Assembly (NCBI GenBank): GCA_030917125.1
Contig: JAUPVH010000063.1
Coordinates: 1 to 13,557 of the forward strand
DNA from: Patescibacteria group bacterium
GTDB taxonomy: Bacteria; Patescibacteriota; Saccharimonadia; CAILAD01; GCA-016700035
Direction: 5' to 3'
DNA length: 13,557 bases
The position numbers and the translations under genes were made by a program. Shown piece by piece: positions 5,337 to 11,826 of this stretch. The stretch's first letter is position 1; every line of letters begins with the position of its first letter. A model generated the notes under the pieces. That model was not told the DNA's origin, ran no database searches, and saw only the letters and a program-made list of their open reading frames with translations.

Positions 5337-7004
5337 ATGATAAAGATTACAAAATTACGATTCGAATATAATCACACGCCAGTGCTTAGTGGCATTACGT
5401 TTACGCTTGGGCCGGGCGACCGCATTGGCCTCGTTGGCCCAAATGGTGCGGGGAAGTCGACATTACTCAAGCTCATCGAAGGTAAACTCACGCCAACTGA
5501 TGGGCAGATTGATCGTACGCGCGACATTGCCGGTTTTATGCCGCAAGAACTCACTCCGTGGCATGATTTAACGTGCCGAGAGTGTATTGAAGAGCTTACG
5601 GGTATTCGCGCGGCGTATACGGAGCTAGAATCCGCCAGCGAAAACATGATGGAAGACGAAGATGCCTACAATGCAGCGCTGGAAAAAGTTGATGCGATTG
5701 GTGCTTACACGCTCGATGAACGCTTGCCACGAGCTTTGCAAGATGTTGGCCTTACCACCGAATTTCTTGATAAAAAAGTGGGTGATCTTTCCGGCGGACA
5801 ACAAACCAAGCTGGCTCTGGCATCGATTTTGGTCGCGAAGTATGACGTGTTTCTCCTAGATGAGCCAACTAATAACCTCGATATTGCCGGTATTGAAATT
5901 CTCGAGCAATTTATCGCAAACTCAAAGGCCGGATTCCTCATTATTTCCCACGACCGTCGCTTCCTCAAAGAAACGATGAATAAAATTGTCGATCTCAAAG
6001 CAGACGCCGGTGGTATGGAGTTTTTTGGCGGTGGCTATGCAGATTGGCGAGTCGCACAGGAGCGTGAGCGCGCCAGCCAGGCCAAAGCGCATCGTGAGGC
6101 GGTGAATGAGCGCTCCAAACTCGAAGAAGCTATGCAGCGCAAGATGGCACAGAGCGTGCGCACTGATCGCGCGGAAAAAGGCTCTAAAGATAATGACAAA
6201 ATGGCGACTGATAAGAAGAATGAAAACGCGGCCAATACACTTGCGAAGGCATCCAAAGCCCTGGAAACTCGCCTGGACCGCCTGGAGGATGTTGATCGTC
6301 CAGATGAGGAAGTGGATCTCAAGTTACTTTTCCCAACTACGGAAGGTAAGCCGGGTGGAGATATGGTAAAGCTCGAAAAAGCTGTCGCCAAATATGATAA
6401 TAAAGAACTTGGTCCATATAATTTTACTGCCCGAGGTGGCGATCGGGTTGCGGTGATTGGCCCGAATGGTGAAGGTAAGTCAACATTTGTTAAGTTGCTT
6501 ACCGGCCTCATGGAGCCTGCCAAGGGTACGCGCGAAGCTGCCGAAGCCACGCGTATTGGACTCGTCGAACAGCAACCAGAGTTTGAGCGCCCTGATGAAC
6601 CATTGGTCGATAACGTTGCGCGTATGGCTGGTGTGGACGGCACAAAGGCTGCTACTGAACTAGCGCGATTCGGTATTGTGCGTGAATCGCAAATGCTGCC
6701 CGCCAATCGCGTCAGCCCGGGTCAGCGCGGTAAAGCGTTTTTGGCAGTACACGCTCTTCGAGCCACAAACTTACTTATTATGGACGAGCCAACTAACCAC
6801 TTAGACGTGCGTGCAGCCGAGGCGCTCGGCAAGGCGCTTGCCACATATCCTGGCTCGCTGATTGTCGTGAGTCACGACCGTGAATTCCTCGACGATGCAA
6901 AGATTTCGAAGTTTGTAGTTATCCAGGAAGGTAAAGTACTGAGCGAAAAAGAAACGAGCCAGTACGTCAAGTTGCATCATCTGGCTCGCGAAAAAGACGA
7001 ATAG
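5337..7004 (+). CDS. ABC-F family ATPase (ribosome-associated type)
   Basis: A 555-residue soluble protein with two ABC domains and no membrane helices, as in ABC-F translation factors (EttA, Uup, Vga and Msr relatives), which bind the ribosomal E site. Domain 1: Walker A GPNGAGKST (34-42), Q70, signature LSGGQ (151-155), Walker B VFLLDE (171-176), switch H205. A linker at about 235-320 is highly charged and helical, the region that reaches toward the peptidyl-transferase centre in the family. Domain 2: Walker A GPNGEGKST (375-383), signature VSPGQRGK (459-466) rather than LSGGQ, Walker B LLIMDE (479-484), H513. Both catalytic Glu are present. AAGG lies 6 nt before the ATG; TACAAT at 5313-5318 is a possible -10 box. 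The M16 gene starts 8 nt downstream, in one operon. Housekeeping versus antibiotic-protection role cannot be told from sequence. Confidence 0.93.
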   Translation: MIKITKLRFEYNHTPVLSGITFTLGPGDRIGLVGPNGAGKSTLLKLIEGKLTPTDGQIDRTRDIAGFMPQELTPWHDLTCRECIEELTGIRAAYTELESASENMMEDEDAYNAALEKVDAIGAYTLDERLPRALQDVGLTTEFLDKKVGDLSGGQQTKLALASILVAKYDVFLLDEPTNNLDIAGIEILEQFIANSKAGFLIISHDRRFLKETMNKIVDLKADAGGMEFFGGGYADWRVAQERERASQAKAHREAVNERSKLEEAMQRKMAQSVRTDRAEKGSKDNDKMATDKKNENAANTLAKASKALETRLDRLEDVDRPDEEVDLKLLFPTTEGKPGGDMVKLEKAVAKYDNKELGPYNFTARGGDRVAVIGPNGEGKSTFVKLLTGLMEPAKGTREAAEATRIGLVEQQPEFERPDEPLVDNVARMAGVDGTKAATELARFGIVRESQMLPANRVSPGQRGKAFLAVHALRATNLLIMDEPTNHLDVRAAEALGKALATYPGSLIVVSHDREFLDDAKISKFVVIQEGKVLSEKETSQYVKLHHLAREKDE

Positions 7005-7012
7005 GAGAACCC

Positions 7013-8341
7013 ATGGCGACATATCTCGACCACACCATAGTGCAGGATGAAATTTTTCCTGGAGTGCCCTTTACGGTTATTCAAACTCCCGGCAAAGCGA
7101 TGGTGCATTTTACTACCATCGTAAACAGTGGCTTTAATTTAGCGCCAAAAGATAAATATGAGTTGCCACATCTTTTAGAACATCTTGCTTTTGAAGGCAA
7201 CACCACGTTTCCAGAGGGAAAAGCCATGTCGATCGAGCTAGATACAGCTGGCGTTTATCATAATGCTGCTACGAGCCCTGAGTTTAATTGGTACGATTTT
7301 AGCGGTCCGCATGCCTCGTTAGAGCTTATGCAAAAGCATGTTATTGCTCAATTATATAAACCATTGTTTGCCGAAGAAGCTATCAATCAGCAGCAGCAGG
7401 TGATCGATAATGAGCTGCACGGTAAACGTGAAGAAGATGGTTATCGAGTTCGGGAAAGCGTTACGCGAGCATTATGGCGAGATATTACGCCATCGATCGA
7501 CGATCGCATAGCAAAGCTGCCATCCATTACCCGCCAGGACATCTTAGATTATTACGCGCAGTTTTATCATCTGCAAAATCTGCACTTTGTAGTGTGTGGC
7601 GATATTTCTGATGCTGCAATTAAGAAAATGAAGGCGACTTTTCAGTCCGCTTTAAAGAATGCGCCTCAAGGTCAACATAGCGCATATCAACCTAAGTCAG
7701 ATCGTATCGCCAAAAAGAATATCTTAATAACACAAGCAACGGCACAGGATGTATCAAGCTTTGAGTTGCGCTTTTATGTGCCGTATCTTGATGATGAAAC
7801 ATTGGCAGCTCGGCGGGTTTTACGAGCTTATTTGGCGGGTGGTTTGGGGTCTGTAATGCAGCGTGAGTTACGCGAGGCGGGTCTAACTTACACAATTTCT
7901 TCATATTTTATGAATCAAGATGAGCACAGTGGCTTTGGCTTTGCCGATAGGGTTCCGCATAAAAATCTTGTGCCACTACTGCAGAAATGTTTTGCCTATA
8001 TCCAGGCGGTTGCGGATGGAGAGATTGATGAAGTGGCGTTCTCGCGTTCTAAGGGTTTAATCAAAAATAGCCAAGAAGCTGCTCTTCAGCGTTCTAGCGA
8101 TTTTCTCAACTGGTATTTTGACGAATTGCGCCATAGGCGAGAGTTGCAATCGCCGCTCGATTTTTATGCTGAGCTAGATGCGGTTAGCCAAGAGAATCTG
8201 CAGAAAGTCGCGCAGCAGTATCTCTCGGGAGAGGGTTCGCACTGGTTACTATCAGTCGCAACTAAATCTGAGGAAATTACAGAAAAAATGCTTGCTTCGG
8301 AGTTGGCTTCATCTACTGAATTTGCAAAGAATGTTACCTAA
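7013..8341 (+). CDS. M16 family zinc peptidase (first of a pair)
   Basis: M16 peptidases (pitrilysin, mitochondrial processing peptidase and bacterial relatives) are two-domain zinc proteases forming a chamber for peptides. The 442 residues fit a single-unit bacterial member. Zinc and catalytic residues are intact: HLLEH (H53, E56, H57) and the third ligand E134 in DNELHGKRE, 76 residues further. The C-terminal half contains LREAGLTYTISSYF (286-299), the usual Arg/Tyr substrate-contact region (R287, Y293). No signal peptide is seen, so it is probably cytoplasmic. The start has AGGAG immediately upstream, 8 nt after the ABC-F stop: an operon. A second M16 gene lies about 380 nt downstream, past a small basic gene. 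Confidence 0.92.
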   Translation: MATYLDHTIVQDEIFPGVPFTVIQTPGKAMVHFTTIVNSGFNLAPKDKYELPHLLEHLAFEGNTTFPEGKAMSIELDTAGVYHNAATSPEFNWYDFSGPHASLELMQKHVIAQLYKPLFAEEAINQQQQVIDNELHGKREEDGYRVRESVTRALWRDITPSIDDRIAKLPSITRQDILDYYAQFYHLQNLHFVVCGDISDAAIKKMKATFQSALKNAPQGQHSAYQPKSDRIAKKNILITQATAQDVSSFELRFYVPYLDDETLAARRVLRAYLAGGLGSVMQRELREAGLTYTISSYFMNQDEHSGFGFADRVPHKNLVPLLQKCFAYIQAVADGEIDEVAFSRSKGLIKNSQEAALQRSSDFLNWYFDELRHRRELQSPLDFYAELDAVSQENLQKVAQQYLSGEGSHWLLSVATKSEEITEKMLASELASSTEFAKNVT

Positions 8342-8389
8342 CAGCACAACAAAGTAATCAAGTTAAGATTTATATCTATATTCTGTTTA

Positions 8390-8418
8390 TTGACTAGGGC
8401 GGATGAATAGCATACTAT
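8390..8418 (+). promoter_or_regulatory. Promoter of the small basic-protein gene
   Basis: TTGACT (8390-8395), a 17-nt spacer and TACTAT (8413-8418). The predicted start is near 8425, which would make a leader of about 70 nt containing three consecutive hairpins. Confidence 0.65.
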
Positions 8419-8426
8419 GCACCCAG

Positions 8427-8496
8427 CCATCTAGGACTAGATGGTCAGAAGCGTAGGAAGACGAAGTCTTCCGAATGTGTGCGAAGGAGCACATAT
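8427..8496 (+). promoter_or_regulatory. Structured mRNA leader: three consecutive hairpins
   Basis: Hairpin 1: CCATCTAG/CTAGATGG (8427-8444). Hairpin 2: GGAAGAC/GTCTTCC with a GAA loop (8456-8472). Hairpin 3: ATGTGTGC/GCACATAT (8475-8496) with one G-T pair, which displays most of the AAGGAG ribosome-binding site in its 6-nt loop and pairs part of the start codon. This suggests post-transcriptional control, for example autoregulation by an RNA-binding product or a temperature response. It does not match a riboswitch class I know. Confidence 0.55.
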
Positions 8497-8659
8497 GTCC
8501 CGTGAAGGGAGTCGCAAGAACATGCCGCACGGCACACGTGGGGAAACCCACAGTCGTACCGCGAAGGGCGTTCAGCAGCGTTCAACCACCAACACCAGTA
8601 AGGGGCGCACCTCGTCGCCTAAGTCGCGTGGTAGTGGAGGCTGGGGCAAGAAGCGCTGA
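8495..8659 (+). CDS. Small, strongly basic disordered protein (54 aa)
   Basis: It begins MSREGSRKNMPHGTRGETHS and ends SGGWGKKR. Nearly all residues are Arg, Lys, Ser, Thr, Gly or polar, with almost no hydrophobic core, so it is probably disordered and may bind RNA or DNA; that role is inference. I do not recognise a family. The start ATG at 8495 is chosen because AAGGAG (8484-8489) precedes it by 5 nt; the frame is open further upstream but only through leader hairpins. Codons (CGT/CGC, AAG, ACC, GGC) look like those of an expressed gene. Hairpins continue inside the gene (TCCC/GGGA at 8498-8510 and GTGGG-GAAA-CCCAC at 8538-8551), so the alternative is that 8425-8710 is a structured non-coding RNA. 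It has its own promoter and terminator between two M16 genes. Confidence 0.6.
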   Translation: MSREGSRKNMPHGTRGETHSRTAKGVQQRSTTNTSKGRTSSPKSRGSGGWGKKR

Positions 8660-8683
8660 GCGCATTGCGCACCTAACTTTTAT

Positions 8684-8717
8684 ACTAGTAGGGGTTATTC
8701 CCTACTAGTTCTTCTTT
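8684..8717 (+). terminator. Probable terminator of the small basic-protein gene
   Basis: ACTAGTAGGG and CCCTACTAGT form a perfect ten-pair stem (8684-8709) with a 6-nt loop, followed by TTCTTCTTT. The U-run is interrupted by C and the stem is only half GC, so termination may be partial. Some read-through would supply the M16 gene 15 nt further on, which has no strong promoter of its own. Confidence 0.55.
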
Positions 8718-8723
8718 AAGACT

Positions 8724-9881
8724 ATGAAAATCTCTCAAATTAAAATCACTCTCCAAGATGCATCGGTTACCCGTGCATGTTTAGTGTTGCCTTTGGGGAG
8801 CGCTATTGATCCAGGGGGTAAATCAGGACTTACTCATGTTTTGGAGCATTGTTTGTATGCTCAGGTTCTTCAGGTATGGCAAGATGGTCAAAAAAAATAC
8901 GCATTAGATTTTTTTACAGCTACCACTTTTCGAGATCATGTAGAGTTTTCTATTACAGTTTCGGCCGGCGACGAAAGTCTTATAGACGAATTAATTTCGA
9001 TCACTACAAAACCACTTGCATTGTCGCAAGCAGAGTATCAACGAGAGCTTGATATCTTGCATCGTGAGCTTGTCGAGCAGGAATCAGATCCTGATTACGC
9101 GAATGAGCAAGCAGAGGCTGAATGGTTATACTCGAAAACTTTCCAAAAACCGAATGGCGGTACTTCGGCATCGATTCGTAATATTCAATTGAGTGACGTC
9201 ATCGATTGGCAGCAAAATCTTATCGAATCAGAATTATTAATTATTTCCACTGCTCATTATCAGTCAAAACTGCCACTCAAACAGGTACAAAACTGGCACA
9301 ATCCGAATCCAATTGCATTAGAGCACACGGCGGAAACTACGCAATTAAAGCTGGTACGAACTTACGGCGAGGATGCAGTTATTCATGCATTCCTTATGGC
9401 GCGTGTAATGAACGAGGGTCAAAACAACCATTTATTATTGCTTGGCTCATACCTAGAAGAGCAGCTTCGGGCTCAGGCCGACACCAGCGGAGATATGTAT
9501 TACTATGGAGCCGACACGTTTACAGTAGGCTCTCAAACTGAGCTGTCGTTATCGGTAACTGTTTCTCAGGAAAAGGTGTCGTACTATCAAAAGTTTCTGA
9601 CTCAACTTATACAGAAGGCATATGATATTTCGGAGCAAGACTTTATCGGTCTTCGTGATAAGACAGCTAAAATTCAGTCAATCGCACAGTCGGATCCCGC
9701 AGCCCGATTTTCAAATTATTGTTTTTCTGCAATAACATGGGGTCAGACTTGGGAAGAGTATAGCGTGGCAGAAGAATCATTAAGCAGTTTGTCTAGAACA
9801 GATTTTCAGGAATTTCTTACGTCGAACGTAAGTGCATTGCAGGACATGAAAATCGCTCAAATCATACCTACAATTTCTTAA
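8724..9881 (+). CDS. M16 family zinc peptidase (second of a pair)
   Basis: The 385 residues are shorter than its neighbour. The zinc motif is intact: HVLEH (H38, E41, H42), with E115 in HRELVEQE as the likely third ligand 72 residues later, slightly closer than usual. Many bacterial M16 pairs contain one active and one inactive subunit; here both keep HxxEH. The C-terminal half shows no clear LRE-Gly-Leu-x-Tyr block; the corresponding region appears to be EEQLRAQADTSGDMYYYG (about 247-264). No signal peptide is seen. The ATG at 8724 has no Shine-Dalgarno sequence, and an in-frame TAG not far upstream excludes a longer start. It is probably transcribed by read-through of the terminator-like hairpin at 8684-8709. 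Confidence 0.88.
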   Translation: MKISQIKITLQDASVTRACLVLPLGSAIDPGGKSGLTHVLEHCLYAQVLQVWQDGQKKYALDFFTATTFRDHVEFSITVSAGDESLIDELISITTKPLALSQAEYQRELDILHRELVEQESDPDYANEQAEAEWLYSKTFQKPNGGTSASIRNIQLSDVIDWQQNLIESELLIISTAHYQSKLPLKQVQNWHNPNPIALEHTAETTQLKLVRTYGEDAVIHAFLMARVMNEGQNNHLLLLGSYLEEQLRAQADTSGDMYYYGADTFTVGSQTELSLSVTVSQEKVSYYQKFLTQLIQKAYDISEQDFIGLRDKTAKIQSIAQSDPAARFSNYCFSAITWGQTWEEYSVAEESLSSLSRTDFQEFLTSNVSALQDMKIAQIIPTIS

Positions 9882-9959
9882 AATTTATTGACTAAAATAT
9901 GTCTTTTGTGTGGCTTTGCTTTATTTTTACTCGTAAAAGAACAGCTCTTATTATAGAAA

Positions 9960-10103
9960 TTATTTCCTCTGTCTATTTTTCAAATTTGCCACATATTCAC
10001 GGTAAAAATCTTCTCGTGCAGCCTCATCAATGACGCCCTCAAGCACGTCTCTCGGCGGTTGCGCATCATCATGGAGCTTAATGTTGCAACGCTCGACGAG
10101 CTA
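9960..10103 (-). other. In-frame extension beyond an amber codon (46 codons)
   Basis: Leftward from the TAG at 10101-10103 the same frame stays open for 46 codons, to TAA at 9960-9962. It reads LVERCNIKLHDDAQPPRDV, then LEGVIDEAAREDFYREYV, then ANLKNRQRK: a soluble, helical, protein-like composition. The text across the stop is SDEELA-stop-LVERC; a single GAG-to-TAG change would explain it. TAG also ends the DUF4287, ABC-F and decarboxylase genes here, so it is a normal stop. Possibilities are a recent nonsense mutation, a sequencing error or functional read-through. Confidence 0.6.
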
Positions 10104-10820
10104 CGCAAGCTCTTCGTCGCTTAGTTCTACTACTAGAGCTTCGAGGTGCTTAAGCTCATTTGGGCCAGCTGATCCGCAAAACGCCTTTTCGCTATGAAAT
10201 TCAGAATGTCGATCACCACACCGATGTTCGACTACTGAGGCAATCAGGGTGAAGCCGTCAAAGCTTAACCCCTCGAGCTGAGCTGCAAGTTGTGTTAGGT
10301 GCGCGCGCGTATCATCCGTATGTGGTAATTTTTTGGCAAGATCTTCGATAAGCTTTTTAATAGCTGTATTGCCAAACATAATGCGCACCTTGCCGAGCTT
10401 CATAGTGACCAGGCCACCCATGGTAGCGGTGACTCTATTCTTGTTGTCGCGGCGCACGGCAGTGAGGCGGATACTCGGTGTGATACCACTTCGTCGGCCG
10501 AGTGCGACATCTTGCGTGAGCTCAACAATCTTTCGCCACGTAGCCACCTCATCGTACTCTTGGTCACGGATGTTCGGAGGCAGCTCAAGTTGGCAAGCTA
10601 GGCTGATTGCTTGCTCAAGTTCTGGCACTGCATCGAGTTCGTCAAACATGATTGCGCCGCAGACTGAATAGCTGGCATTTACGATGCTTATTTCTTTAGT
10701 CATGACGGAGTAATCAAGTTTTTCGACCAAATTAGTGAAAGCCGGTACGCGCTCAGTTGTATCGGCGTCAACTAGTGATTTCCAGGCATCTCGAATGCGA
10801 GGATTGACGTTATTATTCAT
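10101..10820 (-). CDS. Orphan protein, probably truncated at the C-terminus by an amber codon
   Basis: A 239-residue soluble protein with no motif I recognise. The first 115 residues are mostly helical. A strand-rich section follows, with RLTAVRRDNKNRVTATMGG, LVTMKLGKVRIMFGN and then a helix AIKKLIEDLAKKL. Further on are DGFTLIASVVEHRCGDRHS and LSDEELA. One Cys/His cluster (H-R-C-G-D-R-H near 205-211) could bind metal, but this is weak. The reading frame continues for 46 codons after the TAG, giving 285 residues if the stop were passed. The start ATG (10818-10820) lies 7 nt after TACAAT with no Shine-Dalgarno sequence, the leaderless arrangement. It is transcribed alone, downstream of the methyltransferase gene but 220 nt from it. 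Confidence 0.75.
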   Translation of the reverse strand: MNNNVNPRIRDAWKSLVDADTTERVPAFTNLVEKLDYSVMTKEISIVNASYSVCGAIMFDELDAVPELEQAISLACQLELPPNIRDQEYDEVATWRKIVELTQDVALGRRSGITPSIRLTAVRRDNKNRVTATMGGLVTMKLGKVRIMFGNTAIKKLIEDLAKKLPHTDDTRAHLTQLAAQLEGLSFDGFTLIASVVEHRCGDRHSEFHSEKAFCGSAGPNELKHLEALVVELSDEELA

Positions 10821-10827
10821 GGGTTCA

Positions 10828-10856
10828 ATTGTATGTGTTTTAATTTATCTAGTCAT
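10828..10856 (-). promoter_or_regulatory. Promoter of the orphan gene, leaderless
   Basis: Read leftward, ATGACT (10851-10856), a 17-nt spacer and TACAAT (10828-10833). The -10 box ends 7 nt before the ATG, so transcription should start at the start codon. Confidence 0.6.
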
Positions 10857-10986
10857 CAGATATGTGCCATAAACTTTATCGGCTGTCTTATCAAGTACGA
10901 ACTTAGGCGTGATTTGACGCAGTGTCTTCTAGTTAATTGAGTATTCAATAAATTGCGCTAGATTTCATTTACTAGTTTTGAACGGG

Positions 10987-11001
10987 GCGAGCTGAGCTCG
11001 C
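10987..11001. repeat. Small inverted repeat, possible end of methyltransferase transcript
   Basis: GCGAGC-TGA-GCTCGC forms a six-pair GC-rich hairpin about 40 nt beyond the methyltransferase stop codon. No T-run follows leftward, so it is not a standard rho-independent terminator. The rest of 10857-11041 holds no gene that I can support. Confidence 0.3.
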
Positions 11002-11041
11002 TTGCGCAGTGGGAAATAGTAAAATCCCAAATCTTTTAAGA

Positions 11042-11701
11042 TTACTTTGCTACGATTGGGGCAACAATAGTTTTATCTTGCCAGTATTCACAATCGGCCG
11101 GCGGATCTACATCTACTACTTCGTAAGTGATGTCATGGAATCCGGCAGCTTTGAGGCGTAAAAGGTGATTCTCTGAAAAACGCTTAGCTTCGTCCGAGTA
11201 ATACGTAAGCACGCCACCTTTTTTCAGAAGGCGATGAGCTTCTTCAAAAAACCAGAAGTGATTTCCATGAATTTCTTGCTCTGTGAGTGGGTAGGTATCA
11301 AACAAAATCCCATCAAAACTTCCGTCTTTGAGGAGGGGAGTAATATCTTCCCAGAATCCTGACATGAGGTGCATCTTGCCGCTAGCAATTTGTTCTGGGT
11401 ACATATCGACAGCAATCTTAATGACATCTGGGTGGCATTCAACCACAACGTGATCTTTAAGCTTTTTTGACTCCTGAATATAGCCGGCGGAAATTCCCAT
11501 TCCAAAACCAAGCTCTAGTACGCGACCACCTTGCATAGAAGCAATCTGAGCCAGGCGTTTCATATAGCCATCTTCCCAGTCTTCCATAACTGGATGGCCA
11601 GAAATCTTTAAGGTGTGGTCATCAAAAACCGCTGGAGTTCTATTCCAGTCGGCGCGGTCTTCGGGGAAGCCTATATCTTTGCGTGATTGTGTTGTGTCCA
11701 T
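11042..11701 (-). CDS. GAMT/RMT2-family SAM-dependent methyltransferase
   Basis: The 219 residues closely resemble guanidinoacetate N-methyltransferase (GAMT), which makes creatine from guanidinoacetate and SAM, and its relative RMT2, which methylates arginine. Matching blocks: HPVMEDWEDGYM at 36-47 (animal GAMT has RPVMERWETPYM); the SAM loop VLELGFGMGIS at 61-71; VECHPD at 87-92; DGILFDTYPLTEQE at 129-142, containing D135 at the position of the catalytic Asp134; LLKKGGVLTYY at 158-168; and VDPPADCEYW at 198-207 (GAMT VPPADCRYY). Length is slightly shorter than the 236 residues of mammalian GAMT. The substrate here is not established. The promoter is a perfect consensus; the leader is about 16 nt without a Shine-Dalgarno sequence. 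An ornithine decarboxylase-type gene lies divergently next to it. Confidence 0.85.
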   Translation of the reverse strand: MDTTQSRKDIGFPEDRADWNRTPAVFDDHTLKISGHPVMEDWEDGYMKRLAQIASMQGGRVLELGFGMGISAGYIQESKKLKDHVVVECHPDVIKIAVDMYPEQIASGKMHLMSGFWEDITPLLKDGSFDGILFDTYPLTEQEIHGNHFWFFEEAHRLLKKGGVLTYYSDEAKRFSENHLLRLKAAGFHDITYEVVDVDPPADCEYWQDKTIVAPIVAK

Positions 11702-11723
11702 AGTATCCGAGTTAATAGCTGAT

Positions 11724-11752
11724 ATTATAACAGTTTATAAAAGTTATGTCAA
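11724..11752 (-). promoter_or_regulatory. Perfect consensus sigma70 promoter of the methyltransferase
   Basis: Read leftward, TTGACA (11747-11752), a 17-nt spacer and TATAAT (11724-11729), preceded by TGT as an extended -10 element. All 12 consensus bases match at optimal spacing. The predicted start is near 11717. Confidence 0.85.
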
Positions 11753-11826
11753 TAAACTAATCTGTTTCCAAACTGTATACTCATTCATTCTAGTGTTTTT
11801 TCCTAGATAATTGTAGAGTAAGTGTA

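Noticed and set aside
6035..6706. Long leftward open frame opposite the ABC-F gene
   Set aside because: Low-complexity Ser/Arg-rich translation antisense to a clear ABC-F domain; a shadow frame.
8475..8708. Alternative 77-codon frame overlapping the small basic gene
   Set aside because: It has no ribosome-binding site at its start and runs through the terminator hairpin; the overlapping frame from 8495 has well-placed AAGGAG.
8425..8717. RNase P RNA, tmRNA or SRP RNA in the hairpin-rich region
   Set aside because: The conserved core sequences of these RNAs that I know are not present.
9882..9959. Terminator or promoter between the second M16 gene and the orphan extension
   Set aside because: Only a weak TTTTAC/GTAAAA inverted repeat without a U-run and a TTGACT without a -10 partner are visible.
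10832..10939. Rightward 35-codon frame in the intergenic region
   Set aside because: No ribosome-binding site or promoter; its start overlaps the -10 box of the leftward orphan gene.
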